A stretch of 64,000 bases of DNA. Origin: Turritopsis dohrnii (lineage: Eukaryota; Cnidaria; Hydrozoa; Anthoathecata; Oceaniidae). Below the pieces are notes generated by a model. It was not told where the DNA came from. It made no database searches and saw only the letters and a program-made list of their open reading frames with translations. Of the stretch, positions 11,476-23,563 are shown in pieces. Both the position numbers and the translations under genes were made by a program. Position 1 is the stretch's first letter. The number at the start of each line of letters is the position of its first letter. The DNA lies in NCBI GenBank assembly GCA_027922465.2, contig BQMF02000373.1, positions 310,001-374,000 of the forward strand, given 5' to 3'.

Positions 11476-11874
11476 TACCGCCAGTATACACAATCTTTTT
11501 ATAGGATTCGTTATATTCACTGTGGTTAAATTAAAGTTTCGTATTGTGTAGATGCACTTTTTTGGAGTACGTGGGTGGCAAATATCCAGTAACAATCATT
11601 CAGCTTATTCGTACAAAAAAACAGATCTTCATAAATGATCTCCGCGATAGCATAAAGAAAAGCCCCTTTTTTATGTTATGGTAGGCTGACTTTCTTGACG
11701 AACATTGTCAGTCGCATCAATATTTTTGTTTATTTAATGCTGATGCTTCTCGAGCTGAATGATGTAACTGTCTTAGTTTGGCAGGACTAGTGTGCTAGTG
11801 TTGCATTTTTGTGGCACTTTCAGCAGCAAAGCTTGCAGAAATCCTTCTGCCCGGTAGGGCATCTTGTTTTTTCA

Positions 11875-13072
11875 TCTTACTGTCCAAACCTAGTCATATT
11901 TGTTTCTCCAATTTCATTGGTTCATAAAAAAGCCGTCTTAATTGTCATTGGTGCATAATGCCCGATTTCTACGAAAGGGTGCTAATTTAGCCACCTCCAC
12001 TTAAATAGCGATAGTTTATTGGCTGATTTTCGCCATGCCATGTGATCGTCCACAAAACGTTTTAAAAATGGCAGCGAAAGAACGTGTGTAGTTTGCTAAA
12101 AGTTTCTTTGATGGAAATATGGCTTTAAAAGAAGTTAATACAGCTTATCATTTTATATAAAGAATTGCATTACTGTTGGGAACTTATCATGTTCACAAAA
12201 TTAAATTACAGTGTGGTTATTCTGTTTTTTGAAAGAAGTTTTCTTGAAGTTTAAAATATGAAAACAGTGCCAATACATGGTGTGTGGAAGAAAAGGTATT
12301 TCTTGTTTTATTTTTGCTCCAAGCCTTTTTAAATATGAAAGACCTTCGTGTATTTTGTATGTGTATGCATGTTTGAAGTCAATTTTTAGAAGCTTTTGGA
12401 TTTTTAAAGCTCAGCTTAGCTTCCTTTCAGCTCCTCCCCAACATCACCAACATATGCACTTTATACAGCTATTTATACTATATTTAGTAGCAATTTTTGG
12501 ATGTATTCTGGCTATATCAGCTTATCTCTTTTCTCCCTACGTATGTTGTATTTTTTTTAACTTTTAGATTAGATATGAGCTTTAATTTCTAAGTAATTAT
12601 TATTGTGATATTTATATTTTTCATTCTGAGGAGATCAATATAGAAACTTTATATATTAGTTTGTGCTGCCCAAACGATATGTTGGTTACCGCCAGTATAC
12701 ACAATCTTTTTATAGGATTCGTTATATTTAATGTGGTTAAATTAAAGTTTCGTATTGTGTCGATGCACTTTTTTGGAGTACGTGGGTGGCAAATATCCAG
12801 TAACAATCATTCAGCTTATTCGTATAAAAAAAGAGATCTTCATAAATGATCTCCGCGATAGCATAAAGAAAAGCCCCTTTTTTATGTTATGGTAGGCTGA
12901 CTTTCTTGACGAACATTCTCAGTCGCATCAATATTTTTGTTTATGCTGATGCTTCTCGAGCTGAATGATGTGACTGTCTTAGTTTTGCAGGACTAGTGTG
13001 CTAGTGTTGCATTTTTGTGGCATTTTCAGCAGCAAAGCTTGCAGAAATCCTTCTGCCCGGTAGGGCATCTTG
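11875..13072 (+). mobile_element. Helitron-like element, family A, copy 3
   Basis: A 1.2-kb copy with the same start (TCTTACTGTCCAAACCTAG after A) and double-hairpin TCTTG end. It lies directly downstream of copy 2, separated by a T-rich spacer under 10 bp. It shows the uninterrupted form of the sequence split by the LINE in copy 2. No gene is supported. Confidence 0.65.
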
Positions 13073-13084
13073 TCTTTTTTTTTT

Positions 13085-14672
13085 TCTGCTGTCCAAACCT
13101 AGCGGTTTTTTGAAATCTCGTGCGAATGTTTACACGAAGCCAAAGTCAAAGTCACGCATTTCAGTCGAAGAAGAAACTCACAACAAATAACCAACCAAAA
13201 GGATCCCAAAGCAGCTTTAGTCAGTAGAATTAGAAGCACATTTCCAAAACTGAAGACGAAGAATAAAATTTGTAGCAGTAATTTATTATTATCTTACATT
13301 ATATTATTATGATTCAATGGAGATTTTTCGTTTCGTTTTATAAATAGAATGTTTTTGTGACTAATGTCTGAGATTTTTTCTAAAAAAAGATCAATGTTCG
13401 TTTCAAATGTGGGCTGTAATGTTTTTTAAGCTCATGATGCGTACAGCTCAGCTTAAGTTCCATCTCAGCTCCAAATGTCTGCCTGCTCAGCATCACCTTT
13501 TATATCTTTAGCTAATGTTTCACTCTAGCTATATTTTAAGCTTATGTGCTTGTATAATGCTTTGAAATGCAGTATTGTTTTTTGTCGGTGATCAGTAGTT
13601 TTTAGGTTATCAATGTCTATAATTATGGACAGCCTTCCTAATTTTGATATATAATTCAAAACACTTCACATCCTGTAAAAAACATTCAACTTTCAGTTTT
13701 GTATTTTTCATGATCAAAATTTGTGTTTACTTTTTTGTTTGAAATTAGTCCATTGGTAATTAGGAAGATTGATAGCAATCTTAAATGTTTGAAGTATGTA
13801 TATGATATACTCACGTAATTACTTTGAAATCAGAAATGATCAATGTACACTTAACATTATTCTGTATACTTTATTCCAAAATAAAGTAAGTATTTTTCAT
13901 TCAGATGTTAATAAATATAGGTCTGGTGGTATATATAGTTTAAAGTTTTTGTAGTGTCAATTATGCTTTCATGAAGCTCTGGGGAGTACGTACACTTATT
14001 AACTGTAGTGTGATAATTCTTTTCTAACTAAAAAGTTGCAACTTCAGAAGTTTTGAGTCAAAGAGCTATGTGTTTGTATTAGGGGAAAATGTTTCAATGT
14101 TTAAGCCTTTCTAGATACGAAAGAATTTTTTTGTTTCTTGTTTGGGTTGTAATACTAACATCTTTTTCTCCTCAGCTCTGCACCACTTTTGCTTGATGAT
14201 TGTTTAGCTAAGATATACTGACAATGCCCCCATTTACTTTTCTTCTATTGTGTTAGATTAAATTAGGTCATTTTGGGTTGATTGTTATGTCATGCGTATC
14301 TTTTATATGTAATTTGTGTATTGTTTATGTAATTATAAAAGTACTTTTTACATTTCTCACTTTCATTCAAACATTCAAAAGAGTCAACATATAATTTCAA
14401 ATCATTTAGTCATGAAAATTTTCACTGGTAGCACACCTTTGGCCAGCTGTTTGAACATATTTAACTTCAAAATTTCAATAACAAATCTCATTTTAATTTG
14501 TGTGTCACAATCCCCACCTGCTGTGTGCAGTCTACACTGAGCAGCAGTCAATGTTGTATTGTATTGTTCAATCATTCAAAATCTTTCAAGTTTCAAGAAT
14601 GTTATTGTTAGTCTTCCATTTTCATACTTCAGCTGATTTTGCAGAAATCCTTCTGCCCGTAAGGGCATCTTG
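13085..14672 (+). mobile_element. Helitron-like element, family A, copy 4 (divergent)
   Basis: The start is divergent (TCTGCTGTCCAAACCTAGCG) and the interior resembles copy 1 more than copy 3. The end is GCAGAA-ATCC-TTCTGC, TGCCC-GTAA-GGGCA and TCTTG. It abuts copy 3. Short ORFs at 14316-14540 and 14500-14691 have no recognisable features. Confidence 0.55.
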
Positions 14673-15952
14673 TTTTAGTACTACAGTATAAGTATTAAAA
14701 ATACTATGAGGCAGATATATAAGCAAAAAGAGAATAACAAGAAGTCTCATTTTGATTTATAATTTAATTCAATATTTCGTCCTACATCCACAGAACATCA
14801 TCATGCAGGACGAAATATTGAATTAAATTATAAATCAAAATGAAACTTCTCGTTATTCTCTTTTTACTAAAGCTTTACGCGCTGAAGAATATTGTCAATA
14901 TTTAAAGCAAATAACTATCAAAAAGCAATCAAAAAATTTTGACAGAAGAGTTATTTTCCAAAAAGAGATGGGAAGTGACAATTTATAAAATTAAATTCAA
15001 GTGTTCAGAATAAACATCTCTGTTCAAAAAAATATGTGCACACAAATTATTTATTATTTGATAAAAATGGCCATTGTAAATCCTAAATGAAAAAAAAAAA
15101 CAGATTTCTGTAGTGAAAATAGACTACATATCCATAACCAAATCACTAAAAAGCTGAAAGTAGACGTTTCGTGTTCTGGTTTGATTTAATTTACAGTATA
15201 GGTGATCATGGAATTAATCCATAAGTAAATTTATGTTTCTGTTGTCAGATTAAATGAATATCCAGGGAAGCACATTTTCCGAGCAGATATTTGTGTCTCA
15301 ATCTTGTCTGTTATTATACGTAATTGGTTTTCTGACGTTCTTATTGCATATACGACATCGCATTTTTACTTGCTGTTTTTGTAATGTACTTTTTGAATTA
15401 ACACTGGTTGAACTGGTTGTTCTCCACATAAAAAAGACTATTATGTGCTTTCAGTTCACATTATATCAGGACGTAAAATGAAAATAAATCTTCTGCCTGT
15501 ATTGATAATGAATTTTCGCCTTTGCACTAAAATCACAGCTTCAATGGTTTGCTGTTCCAAGCATTTAATTACCAATCAATCCAATCATCATCTCAACAAC
15601 AAAAACAAAACAACATTTTTCTGTTTTTACACGTTTCTTCAAAAGTTTTTACGAAACCTTTTAAGACAATACTGAACTAAAATGATTTATTTCCATCATT
15701 TAAAGTTGAATTCCCTTGAATCATTTTAAAAGCTAGTGGAAAAATCAAAAATCTTCTACAGCCCATCCGCACTGACTGAAAAAACATGGCGTACTACTTG
15801 ACTGTAGACTAGCCTCTATTCTTATCTACTTTGGCGGCTAGGCGAAAATTGCATTCTGAACCGCGGCTATAAAAGTGAACGGAGAAGATGATGAAGGAGG
15901 AGAAGGAAACTGCCGGTTTTAACATATATTTCGCCCTATGGGGAAATATATA
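14673..15952 (-). mobile_element. Helitron-like element, family B, copy 2 (3' truncated)
   Basis: Matches 36100-37437 over most of its length. The block CTATGGGGAAATATATA (15936-15952) marks the element's 5' end, and the strand is minus by comparison with complete copies. The hairpin 3' end is missing, because the sequence starts abruptly after the family A end at 14672. It contains a long palindrome (14725-14866). ORFs at 15254-15675 are not convincing. Confidence 0.5.
14725..14866. repeat. Long inverted repeat with degenerate Penelope-type motif
   Basis: Two arms of about 58 bp (14725-14782 and 14807-14866) pair almost perfectly around a 24-bp centre. Each arm contains GGACGAAATATTGAA in the orientation leading away from the centre, a stretch resembling Penelope 3' ends (core GAAA of a hammerhead). 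The first core element is degraded (ATGATGA instead of CTGATGA). It may be two Penelope tails inserted head to head. Confidence 0.6.
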
Positions 15953-16808
15953 ATTAACAGAGGAACTTGTCCATAAACATCTGGTACAGTGTGTTGTTTT
16001 AGTTGCATTTCAAAAAATGCTATGCAACTGAACAATCAGAAGATTAGTTAAACAAATCAGAGTTGATCACGTCATGAACAAGCGAGTTTATTACGCAATG
16101 GTGACATGTATAAAAATGAACAAGCGGACCGTAGTTAGAATAAAGATCATACTATAGACTGATAAGTGGAAATGTTGTTGAAAATGTAAACTAATGATTG
16201 GGTACTTGTCGATTTTTCCCAAATCCCTAGATTAGTTTTATGAAAATGTTTTAAGAAGCTAAAATGTTTATAATTCTTAAGAAGTCACTCCATGCATTTG
16301 TTTACTGCAAGCATGTGAGATGGGATCGTAATCCTGGAAGTCCACTGTTATCAAGCTTGCTATGTTGCTACTTATAACTGAATGGGAGAGTTTTTCACCC
16401 GTCAGATTGGAGAACAGAAGTAGCCTAATATAAAGAAGTTATGGATTGAACTTGAACAAATTCTCAAAGTAAAATAATATTTTTTTTTGAAACTTGCACA
16501 CATATTGACTTGATTATGCTGAGTTCTTGAAAAAGAAAATGTGAAGAAGATTTCGAAGTGCTTCATATTGTTCACTTATACATAGTGATTTCTTCTCATT
16601 TTCCTTGAATAATGTATTTTTCCCAACAGAACAGAACATAATCCACATTACAACTATCCTCACTCATATTAATTCTAAAAAAGTTTTTTTTATCCCCTTG
16701 GAAACGATACAAGATGATGGCGAAAACGATCGCTCGCAACTCCTCGCTAATTTCGAGTAAGGGGGAAAATTTCAAGAAAATATGTCCACAAGTATGTGAG
16801 AGTTTTCC

Positions 16809-17450
16809 TGAAGCTGTCCATCTTCTTCATGAACTCTCCTTCGTATAGGTTTTGTATATGGTCAGTAAGTATCACAATCTTCCCATTGATGAGATATGAA
16901 ATTACATATTGAATCTTTTAGATGGTCCCTCAATCGTTGTGTTATTTTGATTGAATAAACCCTCCATCGTTTCTTCTTTAAAGAAAGAAGATTTCCTTAC
17001 TTGTTTACATTTCTACATATGGTATTTGGTTACTATGGTTGCCAAATTTCCGGCTGTCCATCTTCTTTATAAACTCTCCTTCGTATAGGTTTTGTGATTA
17101 TTGAAAGCTGAAAGTAAACTTTCTTTGAACAGGAAAAAGACGTCGCTGCCTCTTTTTCAAGTTGCCATAGTGACTGTTCAGAACCTCTGTAAGCTCACAC
17201 CAAGAATTGACCGAAAAACATTTTCTTGAACCTTTATTGAAAACTCTCAGTAGTGGTCAGTAGGCATCACAACCAGTATTTGAAGAGATATGTAATTAAA
17301 CATTGCATATTTTAGATGATCCCTCCATCGTTGTGTTATTTTGATCGATAATCCCTCCATCGTTTCTTCCTTACAGAAAGAAGATCTACTTACTTGTTTG
17401 CATTTCTGCATACGGTATTTGGTTGGTTACTATGGTTACTCTATAAACTC
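16809..17450. repeat. Diverged duplicated non-coding block
   Basis: A block of about 200 bp beginning GGTCAGTA (16860) recurs 395 bp downstream (17255), including the text around CCCTCCATCGTTTCTTC and a GGTATTTGGTTACTATGG end. A shorter piece, AACTCTCCTTCGTATAGGTT, is also repeated (about 16834 and 17074). The rest of 15953-18690 shows no gene I can support; short ORFs at 18063-18501 lack recognisable features. Confidence 0.6.
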
Positions 17451-18694
17451 ACTTGCTAGAAGTAAGGTGGTGGTCTTTGAACACAATCCAAACCATTTTT
17501 CTAATGAATGTTAAATCAGTCTTTCATTAATGACGTCACTGCCTTTTTCAACACACCAATGACCTGGTTGCTAATTTATTACAACGAGGAAGAAATGAAA
17601 TCATTATGGTTCAAAATAACGAGGCTCAATCACGAATGAAGAAATATATTCTTTGGCATCTGATACATAGAGCGAACTGTTAATCATAGGTGCCTTGACT
17701 AATCAAATTAAGTAAGATATTGAATTTGTCTCGCTTATTTCTTCGATCTTACAGAACACATCGGAAGTCGTTCCATTCATGTGTTGTTGATTTCATCCTG
17801 TGTTCAACACAACATGGGAAAATAATTTTTCTCTGAGGCAATGTCACCTTCGCCAAATTAAGACACGTGTTCTTGTCATTTAATTTTAGAACGAGGCGAA
17901 ATTAAGAGTGTTGTCATGGAGTCATCACATATACAAACATTTAGCATGTAAAGTCTGTCCGTCAGTCAGTGGAATTTTTGTATATTGTACTGAGATTTCT
18001 CTTCACGTAAAAGAAAACTAAGATGGTAGATGAATTAATGGTGTCGCGCTACACCACACCCGATGACAAAGAAATCTCCGGCGACACTTCTCTTAGCCTG
18101 TAAATCATGCAAGACCAGACTTCCGACACCAACAAACAAGAAGGTACTAATATACGATCAAAAGGAACGAGAAAAAGATAGTAAAAATAAACAAAGAACG
18201 AATGTCAATGCAGACGAAAGTAGGTTTGGTGCAAGTAGAAAAAACAACGGAAACACGATATGCACTGCACAAACGAAATCTTCACGGTGATCTAGAAGAA
18301 AGGCAGCTTGGTGACTGTGCACGCAGCGTAAACAGAACCTTTACAAAATACGTGAACCTATTCAAGAGTAATATTGACGGGGAGTATGGACTAAAAGCCA
18401 AATTCAAAGGCAATGTTCACAGTTTATGCCTTTATTTCTTAAGCTTTTTGTTCTCTTTATATTCAGGGGATAGCTTTAGTGTTTTGGTATGTTTAGGCTA
18501 GCGAGACATACCTCCGTGTATGTAGTGTTCTGAAACTGACAAGACCCAATTTCACACATTCAGGGACTTGTCAAAAATTTAAAAAAAAAAAGTTTGTTTT
18601 TGGATTAGCTTTTATATTTTGAATAATAATTTCTATATCTGTTTCTTCTTATTTGAAGGTCACTGAAATTTGCAGACGTCAATGATGAAATTAT

Positions 18695-18995
18695 GCAGCA
18701 GTGGTATAACGTGTTCAGCTGGTAATCCACAAGTTCCTAGTTCCGGTACCACTCCGGCCAAACACAAACTCTACCAGCCACGTCCCTAGTGGTACTGCCA
18801 CCAACCCGACCCCACCCAAGGAAGTCTTCGCATCAATGAGGTTGTATCAGGGGTAACTGTGTAATTAATTCTAACAGAAATGATTGTCAGCTGGAGTGAG
18901 AAAGTAACCCCATCGCTCTCCTCGAAGTGCCCATCAGTTACCGATAATAGATTGACGGCTTTGAAATGGGTTAGGTATGGCATTAAAAAAACACA
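18695..18995 (+). mobile_element. tRNA-derived SINE (decayed)
   Basis: The head looks like a tRNA gene read by RNA polymerase III: GTGGTATAACGTGTTCAGCT (18701-18720) resembles an A box, followed by GGTAATCCAC and a B-box-like GTTCCGGTACC (18740-18750). The body is unrelated to tRNA and ends near GGTATGGCATTAAAAAAAC (about 18971-18992), a typical SINE tail. Both boxes deviate from consensus. Confidence 0.5.
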
Positions 18996-19076
18996 CGATA
19001 AGAAAACTTCCATTTCGTAAAACTGTATTTAAAAATACGGGTTTGAATAGAGACTGAGATCTAATCATGAGTGACA

Positions 19077-19944
19077 TCTATATATTAATAGCCGATTCTC
19101 TGTCTGTCCGTCTGTCTGTTTGTTTGTTTGTTTGTTTGTAAGTCACGCAAAATGGTAGATTGAGTTGTGAGCGAAATTATTTATTTTTTTGTGTGCGACG
19201 TGAGTTCGAAGCAAATACATTGCAACCCCAATCGAACGTGACCTTTTTTGGCTGATGAACTAATAGGAATAACGTTTTGTTTTTATCGTTACTGTTAGAT
19301 TTATATTCCACGTTGACTTGGTTTTGAAAACAGTACATCAACTAAATACAAAGAAACTAACTGATCAAACATTTTGGACAAAAAGCAGCAGTGGCAGAAC
19401 GTGGCAGCATATGTTCGGTTTGCCACTAACTCTTGCCTGACTGTCTGAGACGGGTGAACTTTTTTTTTGAGCAATCAAAATGTTTAAAAATCGATAGGTA
19501 AAAAAAGAGTATCATATCAAAACAAAATGTTTTTTTGTTTTTTTGCTTTTCTTTTAATAAATTAATTTCTTCTTTTAATTGTTAAGCGTTCTGATCGAAC
19601 GTTTTTTTATTCTATTTATTCATTTAGCACGTGCCTTTTTTCTCTCCTCCGTGTGAACTTTTTTTAGAAGAGAAACCATTTTCCCCCTGTTTGATAGCAC
19701 CCATGTTAGAGCGCGTAACTTTTTTAAAACAAAAGCTAATAAAAAGTTGAAGTTTTCTCTCTCTACGTTTTGAGTGTATTGTTACACTAATAAAAGATTG
19801 GCTTTACCAGAGGTTGTGACTTCGAATCTGCTTCTGGTTGAGCACAAGTTGTACGAGCCGTTTATAAGGAAATTTGACGTTTATTGATAGAGTGATACAG
19901 AGCAGGTGGATATGGGCGGCGAGCGACGCCGCCTTGGCGGCTAG
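19077..19944 (+). mobile_element. Canonical non-autonomous Helitron
   Basis: Structurally complete at both ends: it begins TCTATATATTAATAGCC directly after A (19076) and ends with the perfect hairpin GCCGCC-TT-GGCGGC running into CTAG, followed by T (19945). This is the A-to-T insertion site, 5' TC and 3' hairpin-CTRR signature of Helitrons. At 868 bp with no Rep/helicase ORF it must depend on a partner. A (TGTC/TTTG)n stretch lies at 19099-19140. The 3' end matches those at 1649, 48334 and 48849. Confidence 0.85.
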
Positions 19945-20462
19945 TAAAGTATTATTTCGTCAGAAATTCCTAACTTTTTGCAGGTGACGCGTGTGTCAAT
20001 TGTGTGAGATGAAGAACAAGAATAAATTGAGAACTAATCTCGCTCCCGTTTCCCGTTTCGGAAGGAGTATGTACATTCAAACGCTGACAATACAATTACT
20101 ACGACGAAAACTATTATAAAAGATTTTTATGAAAATTGCTCGTCAACTTTGAAGTGGGTGGATTGTTGTTAGAGAATTGCAAGCGTTTTTCAATGAAAAA
20201 GAGCAGGTGTCAGAAGAAGCCAACCTCAAGCTTTATCCTGATTAGCGCAAACACATTTCACAATGTTCACGCGTCTGATTTTAAAGATTTGTCAGACAAA
20301 CAAATTAAATAATATTTTTTTTTGCGATACGGAAACTTTTAACATCATCATCATGTATTTATCATTTGTACCCCACAAGAGAAACATTAGAGCCCAGACT
20401 TCTCCGATAAGACACGATGTAATAGCTCTCTCCCCATATATTAAAACCGTGAGAAAATAATG

Positions 20463-20809
20463 AAGTGAAGGTTAAATTGCTGATGTTGGAGTTAATCCAT
20501 TGCAATTATGTGTATTTTGTAAATAACATGCATCAAGCTATGATTTGTAATCCGATTAGTATATTAATGTGCGCAAATTATTTGCGCCACCCGAATGTCA
20601 ACAGATTTTATCCTAAATTAAATCAATCAGCGATCATGCAGATTCCGCGCGAAAGAAACAAAATTGGAAAAGAAGTGAAGTATGTTCTGGAATTTCACCA
20701 GAATATATCTTCAGTAACAAACAACATATTGGGATAAACATGCTTTTAAGATTTAATTAATGATGTTTTGAATAGGCAGTTGGAGCTATTTACAATTTAA
20801 TCCTTCTTA
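20463..20809 (+). repeat. Dispersed repeat, left part (interrupted by the Harbinger)
   Basis: Diverged match to 27985-28320, with shared landmarks such as a GATCCGATTA-like stretch, GATTTCGCGCGAAAGA-like text, AACAACATATTG and AGATTTAATTAATGATG. The match resumes after the transposon (25156-25260 with 28330-28405), so the transposon landed inside this repeat. ORFs across it are not conserved between copies and are not called as genes. Confidence 0.6.
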
Positions 20810-21258
20810 GAGTGCGTTTACATGAAGGCCGTACTGAACTCAGTACGGGTTGAATTTTCAATCCTCCCGTATCGAGTTTCAATACGGGTTCTTATTTCAG
20901 TACGCCTCCCGGTCAATCCTATATTCGTGTTTACATGATAACGGCCGTACTGAAATTTAAACCGTGTTGATTTCAAACCTATTCTCAAAATAGGTTTGAA
21001 ATTTCGATACGGTCTGTCAAACTCCATGTAAACAGACACGACCGTATTCAAAACTACTTGACATGCTCAGAAAATGGCAGTGCATGCGCAATAGTGACTT
21101 GTTTAGTAGCTATAAAATGGCAGCACGAGCTTGCTTCATTCTCTTTCTTCGCGAATGTAATCAATATCAATCTGTGGACTTTATTCATATTTATTATCAT
21201 ATTTTATTCATTTTAACCATATTATCATTAATCATATTAATCATTTTTTACTGTGGAA

Positions 21259-22525
21259 ATGGCAAGTCACGACGGAGATTTTGATACTGTGAGAAGATTT
21301 ACGAAAAAGAGAAGGTTAGGAATGAGGTAAGATTTTATTACTCAAATACAAGTTTTACAAACAAGTACGTTTATAATATACTCTGCATTTCGTTTTAATT
21401 AAACAAGACTTCTTGAGCTGCGTTCATTAACAATTATGAGTTATGGATTTGATTATTTATGTTTTTTAATTTAGTGCTCATTCAGTATCAGCAACACTGA
21501 AGAAAATTGCGACAGTCGAGCCATCTAGTAGTGATGATGAGAATGACGTAAACGATGATATTGACATTCAAACTTTAATAAATACAGACTTCAGTGCCAG
21601 CAATACATGTACCGTTAATGCTAATGATTTATATGAGCCACCACCTCAGACTCAAGTTACAACTGCTCAGGAAACTTCACCACAAGAACAGCAAAGTTCC
21701 AGTAGTAAACGTTGGAAGTGGACAGACGAAATGGTTGAGTCGTTATTGTTGAATCTGTCAGAATACAAATCTGCCAAAACATTTGAAGGAATTGACTTTG
21801 AGGCAGATTTGGTGGCAATGTACAGTGACCTGAGAAAGATGATGGCTGCAATGTTTCCAGTTGCGGATTTCGGGCCAGAAAAAATACCGGTCAGAAATAT
21901 GTCTGAAATGAGCAAATGTGAGGTCAAAAACTATAAAAAAACAGTTGACAATATGGAAAGATTAAAAAAGGAAGGCTATGCCAGAGTAAAAAACAAAGTG
22001 CGAGAGTTGAGAAGAGGATACAAGACCGCTGTGGACAAAGGCTCAAGATCTGGCTCTGGTCGATTTGTGAAAGATAATTTTGAGCTGCTGCAAGATATTT
22101 GGGGTGGCTGTCCTGCAGTCACATCTTTGCCTGCAGCCATAACATCGCTAGAGGAACCAATAGAACGGAGAGAAGAAACTGATGGTGAAGAAAATGAAGA
22201 AGTGGCTGGTAATGAGGTTGCAGATACAAACAAACGTAAAAACCTCAAACAAAAGTTATCTGCATACCAAAGAGATATGCTTCTTTTTGAAATGGGAAAA
22301 GAAGAGCTGGAGGTGAAAAAACAGAGTGCAGAGCTGCTTAGAGAGTCAATCAAACAAACAGATAATGCCATCAAATCAATGAACGAATCCATGATGACAA
22401 TTGGGAATAGCATCAAGGAAGGTCTGGGAATGATTGCAAACGCATTAACGCAGCCCCAACAGCCACAATATCAAGTGTTCCCAGGCTTCTTTTCACCTCC
22501 GCATACGCCAGTGTCAAAACCTTAA
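21259..22525 (+). CDS. Harbinger Myb/SANT-like DNA-binding protein (two exons)
   Basis: Partner protein of the Harbinger nuclease; in this superfamily it binds element DNA and brings the nuclease to the nucleus and the ends. Exon 1 is 21259-21326 (starting MASHDGDFDTVRRF), with donor GTAAGA at 21327; exon 2 starts at 21475 after TTTAG and runs in frame to the stop at 22523-22525. Splicing forms codon AG|T and joins the frames without a stop, giving about 373 aa. A trihelix-like region starts at KRWKWTDEMVESLLLNL and continues to GRFVKDNFELLQDIWGG. An acidic linker, a basic NKRKNLKQK stretch, a helical segment with QKxxE periodicity and a Gln/Pro-rich tail follow. The first ATG within exon 2 alone (21731) would remove part of the domain lead-in, so the spliced start is preferred. 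Confidence 0.85.
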
Positions 22526-23563
22526 AAAAACTATTGTATATTTTATATTGTGTTTGTATATATTCATGCTTGTATTTGTAAATTATTGAGAAACAAATTT
22601 TGTGTTGATCAGATTTGTATTGTCTTTTTTATTGAATTCTCCCAAATCTGATAAAAGTTATTCGAAAAGTTATTGCCTCTTTTTCGTAACTATCTTTTGG
22701 GGCCCTTTGTGTTTAGGGTTGTTAGAATTTTATTTTAGCTCGTAATAATCATATCAGCAACATGTTCTGACAACTTTTACTTTCTTGGAAGTTTCTAAGC
22801 CCCCATGAAAATGAATGTAGTTCAAAGACATATAAGTTTCGCAAATACGTAGACACAAATTTTTAATTTTCACTGTCTATTTAAATGCCGCACCCCATTT
22901 CCTCGAAAAGGTTGCGGTTTCGCGAACGTTTTTCTCGCGCGATATGGCCTAGAAGCCGATTCGCGAAAGATAAATTGAGGAGAAACCCCCGAAATGTTTA
23001 GAGAAAAAAATTGCACGAAAATCGTGAAAGTTACTCCCACGCGAAATCTCACCAGATAATTTGACGTTAAGTAGATTTAATCAATCATTTGCGTAAGTAA
23101 ATCCCTTAAATTTCGCCTTTTTGATCCCCGTGAAACTTTCTGGCCGTACAGTATATACACCATTCCAACATTAAAGCTCACGCTTGAGCAATGAGAGAAA
23201 CTTCTAAAATCGACATCTGCGATAATTTACCGTTTTCGACGAGTTGCAAAACCACAAAAAATTACCTTGTTTTTAGTTTTAGCTGAAAGACCTTATCGTT
23301 TCTTTTATTTCAAACAATCTAAACTGATCCATTTCAAATGATAATGAATTTCAGACAAAACAAAATAAAAGTACTGAATTCACCAAATAACCTGAAAATT
23401 TTTATATCATTAAGGGAAACAAAATGAAGTTAAAACATCAAAACATGCCATAATGTCAAAATTATTTTGGAAACACAAATGCTAAAAAGCAAAATAATTA
23501 TTTACAGTCTGTTATCTATGTTACATATTGCACAAAATGAAAGATGGTGCATAAGGATATAGT
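22526..23563. other. Central spacer of the Harbinger element
   Basis: AT-rich region between the convergent 3' ends of the two transposon genes. No further gene is supported. It should contain polyadenylation signals for both transcripts, but none is assigned with confidence. Confidence 0.5.

Larger units (their letters stand above)
9213..11866 (+). mobile_element. Helitron-like element, family A, copy 2 (interrupted by a LINE)
   Basis: Same termini as its neighbours: TCTCACTGTCCAAGCCTA at the start, double hairpin plus TCTTG at the end. Outer parts match copies 3, 5 and 6 nearly base for base, but the sequence breaks after 10022 and resumes at about 11477, where a 5'-truncated non-LTR retrotransposon has inserted. 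A 96-codon ORF at 9616-9906 recurs in the sister copies, but they differ by few bases, so its conservation does not show it is translated. Confidence 0.65.

Noticed and set aside
11476..11595. N-terminal 40 codons of the ORF opening at 11595
   Set aside because: These derive from the Helitron-like host sequence and also occur at 12621-12806 without any RT, so they are not part of the LINE protein.
19780..19870. tRNA-like boxes within the Helitron at 19077
   Set aside because: Only a weak B-box resemblance (GACTTCGAATCTG); no A box at suitable spacing and no tRNA fold seen.
21976..22416. 146-codon minus-strand ORF in the Harbinger
   Set aside because: Antisense shadow of the Myb-like gene, whose frame has introns and a recognisable domain.
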